Shown here: positions 18,564-29,624 of the stretch, piece after piece
Position numbering within the stretch: the first letter of the stretch is position 1
Layout of the letters: the number at the start of each line of letters is the position of its first letter
Assembly (NCBI GenBank): GCA_016712035.1
Contig: JADJRT010000001.1
Span: 999,706 to 1,063,705, forward strand
Length of the DNA stretch: 64,000 nt
Source of the DNA: Flammeovirgaceae bacterium
GTDB lineage: Bacteria > Bacteroidota > Bacteroidia > Cytophagales > Cyclobacteriaceae
Direction: 5' to 3'
Notes under the pieces: model-generated
Databases searched by the model: none
The model's input: the letters and a program-made list of their open reading frames with translations, nothing else
What the model was told of the DNA's origin: nothing
Translations under genes and position numbers: made by a program

Positions 18564-20039
18564 ATGGGAAAAGAGATTACAAGCCGCAGTGAGGATTATG
18601 CTCAATGGTACATTGATTTAGTAAAAAAGGCTGATCTGGCCGAAAATTCGGATGTGCGCGGATGCATGGTGATTAAGCCTTATGGATATAGTATTTGGGA
18701 GAAAATGCAGCAGGCACTAGATAAGATGTTTAAGGACACCGGACATGTGAATGCCTATTTTCCGCTCTTTGTTCCTAAAAGCATGTTTGAGGCAGAAGAA
18801 CAGAATGCAGAAGGGTTTGCTAAAGAGTGTGCCATTGTAACGCATTACAGATTAAAGGCTGATCCGGAGAAAAGGGGAAGCTAATTGTAGATCCCGCAGC
18901 TAAGCTGGATGAAGAGTTAGTCGTGCGCCCAACCAGTGAAGCAATTATCTGGAGTACCTATAAGCGTTGGGTTCAATCTTATCGCGATTTGCCGCTATTA
19001 ATAAATCAGTGGGCAAATGTAGTGCGTTGGGAAATGCGTACCCGTCTTTTTTTGCGTACCGCTGAATTCCTTTGGCAGGAAGGGCATACCGCTCACGCCA
19101 CAGCGAAGGAGGCCATCCAAGAAACAGAACAAATGCTAAATGTGTATGCCGAATTTGCCGAAACGTTTATGGCTATGCCGGTTATTAAAGGAAAAAATCG
19201 GAAGGGGAAAGATTTCCAGGGGCCATAGATACCTATTGTATTGAAGCCATGATGCAAGATGGCAAAGCGTTACAAGCAGGAACTTCGCATTTTTTAGGTC
19301 AGAATTTTGCGAATGCCTTTGATGTGCAGTTTACCAATAAAGAAGGAAAGCTTGAAAAAGTTTGGGGCACTTCATGGGGTGTTAGTACCCGATTAATTGG
19401 TGCATTAATTATGGCACATTCCGATGATGATGGCTTGGTATTACCACCAAAGCTTGCACCTATCCATGTAGTGATTATCCCTATTTTCAAAAATGAAGAT
19501 GAACTTGCCCGAGTATCCGAACAGGCTGAACGTATTGCAAAAGAATTGCGCAAGCTTGGGTATTCTATAAAGTTTGATAATCGAGACACGCATAAGCCCG
19601 GATTTAAATTTGCGGAATACGAATTAAAGGGTGTGCCCGTTCGCATTGCTATTGGTCCGCGCGATCTGGATAACAGAACGGTAGAGGTAGCAAGAAGAGA
19701 TACAAAAGAAAAACAATTGATGTCAATCGATTCTATTGTTTCTGCTATTCCGGGTTTGTTAGATAACATTCAGGAGAATATTTATAAAAGGCGCACGCTT
19801 TTCGCGAATCCATGATCACGCAGGTAAATTCTTTTGATGAGTTTAAAAAGGTATTGGACGAAAAAGGTGGATTTGTTTCTGCCCATTGGGATGGGACCCC
19901 CGAAACAGAAGCAGCCATAAAAGAGCAAACCAAGGCTACCATTCGGTGCATTCCTTTAGATGCCAAACCAGAAACAGGGGTATGTATTTTTTCAGGAAAG
20001 GCTTCCGATAAGCGGGTTTTGTTTGCGCGGGCTTATTAA
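18564..20039 (+). CDS. proS: prolyl-tRNA synthetase, short (archaeal/eukaryotic-like) type, three frameshifts
   Basis: About 491 aa, the family length. Class II motifs: motif 2 RWEMRTRLFLRTAEFLWQEG, preceded by VRPTSEAIIW; motif 3 LGTSWGVSTRLIGALIM-like. It charges tRNA-Pro. The gene lies in four frames: a break near 18873 (DPEK to GKLIVDPAAKLDEE), near 19198 (an A-run, GK to SEGERFPGAIDTYCIEAMMQ), and near 19803 (RRTLF to RESMITQVNSFDEF). All sit at homopolymers and restore perfectly. As the tRNA synthetase is essential, these are almost certainly sequencing errors. Confidence 0.93.
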
Positions 20040-20127
20040 AAATTTAAAACATCAGAATAAAATAAACAGCCTTAAAATTGACTACTTTTAAAAGTTCGTA
20101 TTTGAGAATCCCTAAAAGGTTTGTTTC

Positions 20128-20598
20128 GTGATAGAGTGGATAACTGTTATTTCATTGATTCTTTTTGGTCTTTTCCTGATCGTTGCAGAAATCATTTTTG
20201 TGCCGGGCACTACGATTGTTGGTATTCTTGGGTTTTTATTTCTACTTGTTGGAGTTGGGCTCAGTTTCAATTACTTCGGAAGTGAAACCGGTTGGATTAC
20301 CGTAGGTGTTTCGGCTGCCGTTTCAGGATTGATTTTATACTATTCTTTTAAGACTAATGTTTGGGGTAGGTTTTCACTAAAGTCATCTATTGATAGTAAA
20401 GTCAATGAAGGAGACCTTGATACGTTGACAGTGGGCATGGAGGGCCAGACCACTTCAGCTTTAAGGCCTATCGGCAAGGCCAATTTGGGCGACAAAATAT
20501 ATGAAGTTAAAACACTTGGAGATTACCTGGACACCGGAAGTCGAATTCGGATACTAAAAATAATTTCGAATCAAATAATCGTAGAACCTATAAATTAA
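20128..20598 (+). CDS. NfeD-like membrane protein
   Basis: 156 aa from a GTG. Three hydrophobic segments (residues ~4-80, including IVAEIIFVPGTTIVGILGFL) are followed by a C-terminal OB-fold-like region (GMEGQTTSALRPIGKANLGD) as in the short NfeD family. NfeD proteins pair with flotillin-like proteins. FloA follows four bases after the stop, fitting the usual nfeD-floA operon and a role in membrane microdomains. Confidence 0.88.
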   Translation: MIEWITVISLILFGLFLIVAEIIFVPGTTIVGILGFLFLLVGVGLSFNYFGSETGWITVGVSAAVSGLILYYSFKTNVWGRFSLKSSIDSKVNEGDLDTLTVGMEGQTTSALRPIGKANLGDKIYEVKTLGDYLDTGSRIRILKIISNQIIVEPIN

Positions 20599-20602
20599 AA
20601 CT

Positions 20603-21586
20603 ATGGAAGGCTTAGCATTTATCTTTATTGTCTTTGTATGTATCATCGGATTTTTCATGTTTCTGTATTTTGTTCCGGTGGGCTTGTGGATTACAGCTGT
20701 TTTTGCCAACGTAAAAGTGACCATTGGCGAACTGATCGGAATGAGAATCAGAAAAGTGCCACCCGGAATTATTGTTAACTCGCTAATCACTGCGACCAAA
20801 GCAGGATTGCAGGTAACGACCAATGAATTGGAAACGCATTACCTGGCGGGTGGCGATGTACCAAACGTTATCCGCGCCCTTATCTCTGCAGAGAAAGCAA
20901 ATATCAATTTAACATTTAAACAAGCTACTGCCATTAACCTGGCGGGTCGCGATGTATTCGAAGCAGTTCAGATTTCAGTTAACCCTAAAGTCATAACTAC
21001 ACCTAAAGTGGCTGCAGTTGCGGCTGATGGTATTCAGTTGATTGCGGTTGCACGAGTAACTGTGCGCGCAAGTATTGCGCAGTTAGTAGGTGGTGCTGGT
21101 GAAGATACTATTTTGGCTCGCGTTGGCGAAGGCATTGTGACCTCTATCGGTTCAGCAAAATCGCACAAAGAAGTATTAGCTAACCCCGATAAGATTTCCA
21201 AACTCGTGCTTTCGCGTGGATTGGATGCGGGAACAGCGTTTGAAATTCTTTCCATTGATATTGCCGATGTGGATGTAGGCGCGAACATTGGTGCCAAACT
21301 TCAAATCGATCAGGCTTCTGCCGATTTGAAAGTTGCTGAGGCACGTGCTGAAGAGCGCAGAGCTATGGCTGTTGCACTGGAGCAAGAGATGATAGCTAAA
21401 GCTCAGGAAGCTCGTGCTAACGTAATTCAAGCGGAGGCTGAAATTCCTAAAGCTATTGCAGAGGCTTTTGTTAAAGGAAATTTGGGTGTGATGGATTATT
21501 ATAAGATGCAAAATGTACAAGCGGATACGGATATGCGTCAGTCTATCTCAGGATCTGGTAAGTCGGGACAGAATCCTAATACCTAG
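20603..21586 (+). CDS. floA: flotillin-like protein FloA
   Basis: 327 aa. An N-terminal membrane hairpin (residues ~3-35) is followed by RIRKVPPGIIVNSLITATKA and the SPFH/UPF0365 core (VITTPKVAAVAADGIQLIAV). A long Ala/Glu coiled coil follows (about 230-300: ADLKVAEARAEERRAMAVAL). It organises functional membrane microdomains. It is co-transcribed with nfeD and followed by an intrinsic terminator. Confidence 0.95.
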   Translation: MEGLAFIFIVFVCIIGFFMFLYFVPVGLWITAVFANVKVTIGELIGMRIRKVPPGIIVNSLITATKAGLQVTTNELETHYLAGGDVPNVIRALISAEKANINLTFKQATAINLAGRDVFEAVQISVNPKVITTPKVAAVAADGIQLIAVARVTVRASIAQLVGGAGEDTILARVGEGIVTSIGSAKSHKEVLANPDKISKLVLSRGLDAGTAFEILSIDIADVDVGANIGAKLQIDQASADLKVAEARAEERRAMAVALEQEMIAKAQEARANVIQAEAEIPKAIAEAFVKGNLGVMDYYKMQNVQADTDMRQSISGSGKSGQNPNT

Positions 21587-21608
21587 TATTGAATCAAGAG
21601 TTGAATAG

Positions 21609-21632
21609 AAAGGGCCTAGAGGCCCTTTTTTA
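21609..21632 (+). terminator. rho-independent terminator after floA
   Basis: Stem AAAGGGCC/GGCCCTTT with loop TAGA, followed by a T tract. It sits 22 bases after the floA stop, and four bases before the end of the converging WG-repeat gene. Confidence 0.85.
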
Positions 21633-21636
21633 TTTT

Positions 21637-23749
21637 CTAATTCTCCAGGATAATTTCTTTCCAATCGGATTTCTTTAAGGCCAGGTATTGATTACGGGTA
21701 GAATCAAATGAAAGGGCATCATAGATTAAAGGTATGGCGCTCAATCCGCCAATAGAGATCAATCCATATTTACCATCGCGACCAACAATAACAAATCCAT
21801 TTTCTAATTCCTGCAATTCCTGGAAACGCGGTTCAATTAAAATACTTCCATCCTTATCGGCTAAGCCTATTAAACCTTGTTGATGAATTCTCAATTTCAT
21901 ATTTGCCTGATGAGTAATTGAATCATATTGAGGATTTAGCACATACTTTCCGGCTTTATTTATTACGCCTGTCTTTCCATTTTTCTTAACAATGGAAAAT
22001 CCTTGGCTAAAACTTTCTACCGATTCAAAGTTTGGATTAATAACAATCTGATCCTGATGATTCAGAAATCCCCACTTTCCAATTAATTTAACTGGCGCCA
22101 GCCCCTCATGAAACTCGCCAATACCATCATAGCGATTCGCGATCCGCAAACGACCCCGCGAGTCAATAAATCCATATTTACCATCACGCTTTATTCCACG
22201 CATTCCCTCTCGCTCAGGAAATATTTCTTCCAACTTATCAAGTGGTGGAGGATCAACCCGGCTTAGCAGGCGTCCTTGATAATCAAGTGTTTTTAAAGTT
22301 CCATCGGGTAGGTATTCTTCCCAATAATCTTTCTTGAGTGAGAAAGGATTATCCGTAAAGTAGATTACTTCACCCTTTATACTTTTCAGAAATTTATTTT
22401 GTGGTTCTAGTTGGAGATAGCACGAGTCATTCACCAATATAAGCGGATGCGGTTGAGGCGGAACCAGCCAGTCTTCCATTATCGAAATAATGCCATATTG
22501 ATCCTTGAATTTTACCACTACTTGTTTCGCGGAGATTTCGAGAAGAGAATCGAATACACAATGAATTGTTTCGGCACCCCACTGATTGAGCGCCCCCCAG
22601 TAACCATTATTCTTTACCGGATAAATACCCGCCTGCTGATTTTCAATTTGCTGGTAATTTTTTGGGGACCGGAAGGTTTGCTTTCTATTGGTCAAAAACC
22701 AACCCTCCGTTTTACGTAAGACAAGCACATTATAATTTTCAACTCGAAGCGAATCGTAGACAAGAGGAATAATAATATTATTTTTGTAATCGATTATCCC
22801 AACCTTATTTCCCTTACGCGCAAGTAGCTGATCGTGTTGAATGGATTTAATATCATCATATTGAGCAGGAAGCACTACACTCATGGACGAATCAAGAATT
22901 CCGAATTTATTGGAATACCGGTAAATAGTTTTTCCATCAACTGGTATTAAGTCATCTGCCATTAAAGAGCGTTGAACCTGATTTCGTTCTGATAGCAAAA
23001 ACCATTGATGATGGGCCAGTACCTTGGCTCGATCTCCATACAATAGTTTTATAGATTGGTAAGCAGGGTCAATCATGATGTTGCCATCACGATCGAGTAA
23101 CCCTTGATTTAAGTTTTGATAAATTATAGCTCTGCTTTTATCAAAATCGGCAATAGAATCAATTTTAAAATCGGTAACAGCACGTCCGTCTTCACGATAA
23201 AGTGCAATTTTTCCCAATTCATTTTCTACCGCATAGCGTAGCGTGCCCAACGGATGAATACTTTTGTAGACTACAGGAATAATCAAACGATTCTCTAAAT
23301 CGGTAAGACCGTAGTGATAACTGGCATTATTTAAATTGAAAACTATGGCCCGTAGTCCATGGATACTAATGCCATCATACTGAAAGGGGATCTTTATTTC
23401 TCCTCGTAGATTAAGGCATCCGGCTTTGGTTAGTGCGGGATTTATTTTTTTTCGAGCAATTACATATTCGGCCCCTGCATAAGTCAATGACTCAAAAGTT
23501 GCCAGGGTAATAAATTCTTTTTAAGATTGAGGATGCCCCAATGGTTATTCAACCGATAGCCGGTAACATCACCAATTACAGAAAAGCTGCCATCAGACCA
23601 GCCGAGGGCTTCAAATGCTGCCAGGACCAAAACATCACCTTTTGGTTTTTGATGCCCACCTTTCCATTCTCTTCAAATATTAAAAATGAATCGGCCTGAC
23701 AAACAAAGCCGAATAGGGTCAAAATTAAAATCGCTACAATTCGTCTCAC
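21637..23749 (-). CDS. WG-repeat protein, secreted (two frameshifts)
   Basis: About 704 aa. It starts at GTG (23749) with a signal peptide (VRRIVAILILTLFGFVCQAD). Many repeats of ~25-30 residues have the WG/KYG signature (GKYGFIDSRGRLRIANRYDG, KWGFLNHQDQIVINPNFESV, GKTGVINKAGKYVLNPQYDS). WG repeats are thought to mediate binding and have no catalysis. The first ~85 codons are out of frame: indels near 23637 (NQK to GDVLVLAAFEALG) and near 23520 (LKK to EFITLATFESL). A TACCTTTA box (23754-23761, minus) ends four bases before the start. The stop is four bases from the floA terminator. Confidence 0.83.
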
Positions 23750-23837
23750 CGTGTAAAGGTATGGGCTTATAAATGATTTTAGAAAAATTTTGATGGAGGA
23801 CTACCGGAAACACTTACCGTCTGTCGGATTCGCTGAA

Positions 23838-24428
23838 TTATAACAAGTGAATTAGATCTTCCGGAGTATCTAAATCGATCTCACCTTTTTCAAAGGGAAC
23901 ATCAGTCGTGGAGCCCTTGAATGTCTGAATTATTTTTCGGGCGCCTTGCGAATCACTTACTTGCATAAGTTTTGGAAAGAGACTGCTTTTAAACAGAGCA
24001 GGAACACCTTTGGTTTGGTTATAAAACGAGGTTACAATATCTGCGTTGGTTTTTTTAAAAGCTGAGATAATGTTTTGTAAATGTCCAGCTGTGAGAAAAG
24101 GTTGGTCACATACCATTATCAGAACAGCTTCCATTTCGGAAAAATGATCTACTAAATTTTTTAATCCAACCTTAAGGGAACTTCCCATTCCTTTTTCCCA
24201 ATCGGGGTTAGTGACAATTTCAACGGGTAGGGTTTCAATAATTTTTTTATGGACTTCGGCCTGAGCGCCAAGTACAACAACAATACTTTCAGCGTGCGCA
24301 CCCATTGCTTCGCGCACAGATTTTAACAACAACGGTTCGCCTTGTATGGGCACCAACTGTTTGGATTGCCCCAATCGGGAAGAGTTGCCGGCAGCTAAAA
24401 TCAGAATGGAAATGCCTTTCATGTTCAA
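23838..24428 (-). CDS. mocA: MocA-like molybdenum cofactor nucleotidyltransferase
   Basis: 196 aa with LILAAGNSSRLGQSKQLVPI at the N-terminus (nucleotide and phosphate binding) and MVCDQPFLT (metal-binding Asp) near residue 100. The MobA/MocA family attaches CMP to molybdopterin, maturing the cofactor of xanthine-dehydrogenase-type enzymes. The XdhC gene in the same cluster supports the assignment, although no molybdenum hydroxylase subunit is present in the window. A related sugar nucleotidyltransferase remains possible. Confidence 0.78.
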   Translation of the reverse strand: MNMKGISILILAAGNSSRLGQSKQLVPIQGEPLLLKSVREAMGAHAESIVVVLGAQAEVHKKIIETLPVEIVTNPDWEKGMGSSLKVGLKNLVDHFSEMEAVLIMVCDQPFLTAGHLQNIISAFKKTNADIVTSFYNQTKGVPALFKSSLFPKLMQVSDSQGARKIIQTFKGSTTDVPFEKGEIDLDTPEDLIHLL

Positions 24429-24440
24429 CGTATTTATTGT

Positions 24441-26539
24441 TTACGGCAGTGAAAACGCGATATAAGAATCTCCGGATTTGGTTCCCATTTTTCCACCACC
24501 ACAGGCAATCACAAGGAATTGTTTACCCTCGACTTCATAAACAGCCGGTGTAGCATAACCTCCGGCAGGTAATGGATGTTCCCATAACACCTCTCCATTA
24601 CTTTTATCAAAGGCTCTGATTTTTTCATCACGTGAGGCAGCAACAAATACAATGCCCCCCAAAGTAGCAACCACACCTCCATAATTTTCAGTACCCGTTG
24701 CCGCTATTCCTTGCGCTTTCAATTCTTTAAACTCGCCTAGAGGCACTTGCCATTTAATTTCTCCTTTATTTAAGTCAATGGCATTGAGTGTTCCCCAAGG
24801 TGGCTCAACTGCGGGATAACCTTCGGGTGTGAGAAATCGGTTATAGCCCGTGTTGGAAAATAAAATGTCAGGATCGCGTTCGAAGATTCCTTTCTTTTCT
24901 TCATCTGTTCTTTCTTGCAAGATCCCAACACATAGCGCGAAATGGCGTCTCTTTCTTTTTCACTCAGGTGAGAAAAGGCAGGCATTACGCCCTTACCAGT
25001 AAGCATAAATTTCATTAGGCTTTCTTTGGAATACTTCGTTTCAAGATTTCTCAAAGAAGGAAAAACAGGGCCATCCCCCCCGCGATCGGTTCCATGACAG
25101 GTAGCACAATGTGTACGATATAATGAGATGCCAATCCACGCATCTTCTTTCATTCTTACATCTACCATTTGTAAAATCCACGGCATTTCATTGGCATTTA
25201 CATAAAGGATTCCACTTTCTGGATCGAAGGAGGGGCCACCCCATTCCGCACCGCCATCAAAACCTGGGAAGATAATCGTGCCTTCTTTACTGGGTGGAAT
25301 GAATTGCTGACCTGTTTTTAATCCAATAAATTTCTCTTTTACAAAAGCTTCGCCTGCAGGGGTAATCGTATTGATCATGTCTTCAGTGAACACTTGTCGT
25401 GAAAACGGAGGCGGTTTTGTTGGTACGGGTTGTGTAGCCCAAGCTTGTTCGCCTTCCAGAGTGGAATTTGGCACAGCAACTTCTTCGACCGGAAAAAGCG
25501 GCTCACCAGTATCTCTGTTTAGAAGAAATACATAACCCGTTTTTGTTGTCTGTGCAACAGCATCTTTACTTTCACCATTATGAGTAACAGTAACCAGTAC
25601 TGGGGCTGCCGGCAAGTCGCGGTCCCACATGTCGTGATGGATAGTTTGGTAATGCCATTTGCGAATACCCGTTTCAGCATCAAGGGCAAGCACACAATTG
25701 GCAAAAAGATTTTGTCCATGGCGATTGCCACCATAAAAATCAAACGAAGCGGAGCCCGTGGAGGCAAATACTAAACCGCGTTCATGATCGACAGACATAC
25801 CGGCCCATGAATTAGCTCCGCCAATTTTCTTCCAGACATCCGCTGGCCACGTGTCGTAACCAAATTCTCCCGGTTGGGGTATTGTGTGGAAAGTCCAAAT
25901 CAACTTTCCTGTTTTAACATTAAAGGCCCGAATGTATCCAGGTGCTGCTATGGGGCCTTCATGCACACGCGATCCCATAATAATTAAATCTTTAAAAATT
26001 ACACCCGGTGTGTTTGAAAGCACCATAAGGTTCGCTGCACGATCGCCCAACCCTTCTTTTAAACTTACGCGACCTGCCGTACCAAACGATTCAATTTTTT
26101 TCCCATCCTGAGCATTGATGGCATACAGGTATTCTCCAAACGTGTATAAGATTCGTTTATCGCTACCCTCTTCCCAATACGTTACTCCACGATTTACACC
26201 AAGCCCAGTATTGGCCTCTCCGGGTTCAAACTTCCATAAAAGTTTTCCTGTGTTTGCCTCTATGGCGAATGCTTTTAATGTGGGTGTTGTTCCATAGAGA
26301 ACATTTCCAACAACAATAGGATTGCATTGAATCTGCGTGCGATTATTAATAGTATCAGCATCGCCTGATCTGAAACGCCAGGCTACCTGAAGTTGATTAA
26401 CATTTTCTCTATTGATTTGATTGAGTTGCGAATATTGAATACCATCTGCGGTACCACCCTTAATCTTCCATCCCAAATATTTCTTTTCAGATTGCGTACA
26501 GGATAAAAGAAGGACAATTAGTAGGGATAGGTATTTCAT
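24441..26539 (-). CDS. PQQ-dependent dehydrogenase with inserted cytochrome c domain (one frameshift)
   Basis: About 699 aa. Lipoprotein start MKYLSLLIVLLLSC. Beta-propeller repeats follow, including NQINRENVNQLQVAWRFRSG, RKWHYQTIHHDMWDRDLPA and PPWGTLNAIDLNKGEIKW, as in PQQ quinoproteins of the glucose/quinate dehydrogenase type. A cytochrome c domain with heme motif CATCHG is inserted near residue 478, with a likely Met ligand at VMPAFSHLS. It would oxidise an alcohol or sugar and pass electrons to the periplasmic chain. The frames join near 24922 (RYVLG to QERTDEEKKGIFERD). The substrate is unknown. Confidence 0.88.
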
Positions 26540-26592
26540 TGTATAGAATTTACAATGAAACTCCTGAAATAAAACTGGACTTACAAGAAATT

Positions 26593-27761
26593 TTATTTTG
26601 GTGAGCGAGATTCCTCGACATAAGACTGTTTGAAAACCTGATCGGTATTTGGCTCACGCTGATGGATAGGGCCGTCCAGATTTTTAAGAAATCCGCCTTC
26701 GCGGTTAGTGAATTTACTTTGAATCTCTGAGATAATCGATACGGCAATTTCATCCGGAGCTTCGGCTCCGATATCTAAACCAATGGGCGAATGGATACGG
26801 TGCAGATCAAAATCAGAAAGTTCAATTCCGCTTTGTTGAAATTCCTGCTTCATCTTATCGAAACGCTTGCGCGGACCTAGTATACCGATGTATGGAGTAG
26901 GGGTATTCAGAAGTTTCTTTAACACATCGCGATCATATTCATAGTTGTGCGACATCAGTACACAGGCTGTGTATGGATTGATTTCAAAATCGCGATCGAT
27001 AAATTCCCTTTGACAGAGAGATAGTTTATCAGCGGTAGGAAAAAATATGGGAGCAATATGGGCCACACATGCGTCCGTTACCGAAACACGCCAGCCGAGT
27101 GATTTGGCTAACTCACTCACGGGCCTTGCATCGAACCCTCCACCAAAACTTATCCAGGACACCGTGGGCTGTACAAGTTCCACAAACACATCGTAAGAAA
27201 CGCCAGATATTTGATAATTCTTTGCCCCGGATTTTTTTGTGTTAAAGAGTTGCTTCAAATCATTAAGAACAAAGTTGGCCAGTTCGGAATTTGAGAATTG
27301 GTTGCGCAATGTTTGGGAACTTGTTATTAAAATTTTTCGGCTATGCCGGGGCCTTCAAAAATGGTAGCCAGTGCTAACGGTTCGCTGGTGTTTATTACCG
27401 AATCGAACTGTGCAATTGGATTATTTTTATCTTCAATGACCAGAGGCTCAATAAGAACATCAATCACTCCGTTGCATCCTAATCCAATTCCGAGATTTTG
27501 ATTACTTTCTTCGCGGGTATCATACCTAACGGTCATTGGGGTTTTACCCGACATAACCGTACGTGCTTTTCTCAAGGCATCGCCCTCCAGACACCCTCCG
27601 CTTATTGAGCCTACCCAACGTCCATCATCGGTAATAAGCATTCTTGCTCCGGGGCTGCGATAAGAAGATCCGCGAACTTTAACCACGGTGGCAAGTGCGG
27701 CTTTTCTCTGCGAGAAGTCAACCTTGTGATACGCGGAAACGATGGCTTTAAAATCTTTCAT
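26593..27761 (-). CDS. XdhC family protein (one frameshift)
   Basis: About 389 aa. N-terminal XdhC/CoxI domain: ATVVKVRGSSYRSPGARMLI, then GSISGGCLEGD and LGIGLGCNGVIDVLIEP. C-terminal Rossmann-like XdhC_C domain: SFGGGFDARPVSELAKSLGW, ILGPRKRFDKM and HSPIGLDIGAEAPDEIAVSI. XdhC chaperones insert sulfurated Moco into xanthine-dehydrogenase-family enzymes. The break is an A/T run near 27335 (GIAEK to ILITSSQTLRNQ). It sits between the cytochrome genes and the PQQ dehydrogenase. Confidence 0.86.
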
Positions 27762-27772
27762 AGCCTGGTTTT

Positions 27773-28183
27773 CTAATCAATCCCTTCTTTTTCCAGATCT
27801 TCTTCATTATGAGAAAAATAATCAATCCCTAATAAATCTCCATTGTATTCTTTGAAACACAAAGTGTCTCCAATTTGTTTGGATTGATAATGATGTGAAT
27901 GGCAATTTACTTTTAACACTTGGCCCTCCACATTTACAAAAGCAATCCATTGTTCCTGTTTTTCAGTAGATATTGTATAGTCGTATGATTTATATTTTCC
28001 ATAGGGCAATACGTGTGGGCTAGTTGTATTTTTTTCGGGTACGTAGAGTTTGTCAACAACGATGCCTTGCAGTAGTTCCGGTTTCGAAAAAAGCACATCG
28101 AAAGCAACAAAACCTATGGCGACAAAAATCCCAACCAACACAACAAGAATAATTCCGGTCTTAATGCTTACGCGTGCTGCCAT
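27773..28183 (-). CDS. hypothetical single-span membrane protein
   Basis: 136 aa. One N-terminal membrane helix (residues ~9-31, IILVVLVGIFVAIGFVAFDV) is followed by a ~100-residue periplasmic part with the pattern VEGQVLKVNCHSHHYQSKQI (His/Cys-rich around residue 95) and an acidic tail. I recognise no family. It is packed between XdhC (11 bases) and the cytochrome c gene (10 bases), so it belongs to the same operon. The His/Cys cluster might bind metal or heme; this is a guess. Confidence 0.65.
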   Translation of the reverse strand: MAARVSIKTGIILVVLVGIFVAIGFVAFDVLFSKPELLQGIVVDKLYVPEKNTTSPHVLPYGKYKSYDYTISTEKQEQWIAFVNVEGQVLKVNCHSHHYQSKQIGDTLCFKEYNGDLLGIDYFSHNEEDLEKEGID

Positions 28184-28193
28184 AAACTAAAGA

Positions 28194-28598
28194 TTATTTT
28201 TTTCTTGCCGATTTCACCTCAGCGGGTGTTGTTACCCCGGCCTTATTTTCAAAGGAATTAAAAATATAATTCATCAGGTCACTCATTTGCTCATCGGATA
28301 AGTCATACCCGTTCATTTCGCCATTGTATTGAGTTCCGTTTACCGTCATTTCTCCACTTACCCCATACAAGGTTTGTTGTATAGCGCGTTTCTTATCCGC
28401 CAGCATATAGTCTGATTTAGAAAGGGGTGGAAAAATTCCCGGAAGACCCTCCCCTTGATCCATATGACAACTGATGCAATTGCGTTGGTAAATTTCCTTA
28501 CCTCGCTCCATACTTGCATTTAAGTCAGTTTGTATTTGTTGAAAGGATAACAAAGCAACGGCCAAGGCAACAGGAATAAGTAGGCTTACTTTTTTCAT
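28194..28598 (-). CDS. monoheme cytochrome c
   Basis: 134 aa. Signal peptide VSLLIPVALAVALLSFQQIQ. One heme motif CISCHMDQGEG near residue 42, and class I cytochrome features LPGIFPPLSKSDYM with a distal Met in EMNGYDLSDEQMSDLMNYIF. It is likely an electron acceptor for the PQQ dehydrogenase encoded in the same cluster. It is similar in style to the second cytochrome c of this window. Confidence 0.88.
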   Translation of the reverse strand: MKKVSLLIPVALAVALLSFQQIQTDLNASMERGKEIYQRNCISCHMDQGEGLPGIFPPLSKSDYMLADKKRAIQQTLYGVSGEMTVNGTQYNGEMNGYDLSDEQMSDLMNYIFNSFENKAGVTTPAEVKSARKK

Positions 28599-28691
28599 TG
28601 TGTATTTGATATAGGCTATGAATTACGGTGTTAAAGATACTCATTTTATAAACAGAATTTTTGGAGTGGTGAATTCGTGCTGTTAAAATTC

Positions 28692-29468
28692 TTATCGACT
28701 TATTTTCAACAGCAATTTTTTGCAACGCTCTTTTCGTGCGGCATCGTCCGGTTCTGCCTGGGGCAAAGCGATAGCCCGATGGAGGATTTCGATAGCTTTT
28801 TATCCTGATCAAGGGCATGCAGGGGCCGAAGCCTGGCCAAATAAAAAAAGTATGCTGTTGGATTTATACCGCAGGGCTTGTTCAAAATAAGTAAGTGAAC
28901 TTTTAGGTGAGATTTCTTCTGGAAAACCACCAAAAAAACGTTGCAGGCAGTAAGCTCAAACCAGTTAAGTTGTGAAAGCTCCAATTGCCATTTGCCCAAC
29001 ACAAAGTATGCTTCGGCAAACGTAGTGTCGCTTTTTTAAAATTTGGGTCGCTTGTTCATGAATAGTTTGTGCATTTTCAACTTTTTCGCGTCCACTCGAG
29101 GCCTGTTCTGAAAGTAATCCTAAAGAGATAATGTAGGCCATGCGAGCCTCCGAATTGGCAGGGGTGAGCTTGATAGATTTTTGCGCATATACCCGTGCAC
29201 GGTCAAGAAGGCCCTTTCGCTTTTCGACTTCCTTAATTGGCATTCTACCTGCAATATTGGATAGCATTCTGCTTGCGTGTGTCAAGGCATTACTATGTTT
29301 ATGATCAGCAGTTATCACTTTTTCGAATAGTGCCAGTGCCCCTTCCGTATCGAACTCCTTTTCCTTTAACAATCCTGCCTGGAACAAATCATTCGCAGGT
29401 TGAGCCACGCTTACCATATTTGTTAAGACTCCGAACGCAAGTATAAGTATCCAGGGTTTAGGGTTCAT
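28692..29468 (-). CDS. secreted TPR-like protein (about three frameshifts)
   Basis: About 258 aa when joined. Signal peptide MNPKPWILILAFGVLTNMVS. Two or three helical-repeat units are visible (DTEGALALFEKVITADHKHS, SIKLTPANSEARMAYIISLG and later AIEILHRAIALPQAEPDDA). After residue ~146 the frame changes near 29034, near 28938 and again near 28850, mostly at homopolymers. The last part (ERCKKLLLKIS) ends at TAA 28694-28692. Gene length and repeats suggest a real protein. It is the first gene of the cluster leading into the cytochrome c. Confidence 0.62.
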
Positions 29469-29624
29469 AAATCGAAATACTGAAATAATCTAATGATTGA
29501 AATATAGCCCCAACAATCGTTTGCGGAAAGCCAAAGGTCATCTCAAATCTAATTAACTTAACTCTTTTGCCAATCATTTATTACTTTCGCACCCCATTAA
29601 GAAAACCTAATTTATCTGAATTAC

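Noticed and set aside
28525..28818. A 97-codon minus-strand frame
   Set aside because: It overlaps the cytochrome c gene and carries only out-of-frame pieces of the TPR-like protein upstream.
29568..29593. Promoter before glgP (TTTG and TACTTTCG)
   Set aside because: The -7 box has a mismatch and the spacing is 13 bases, too short for the Bacteroidota consensus.
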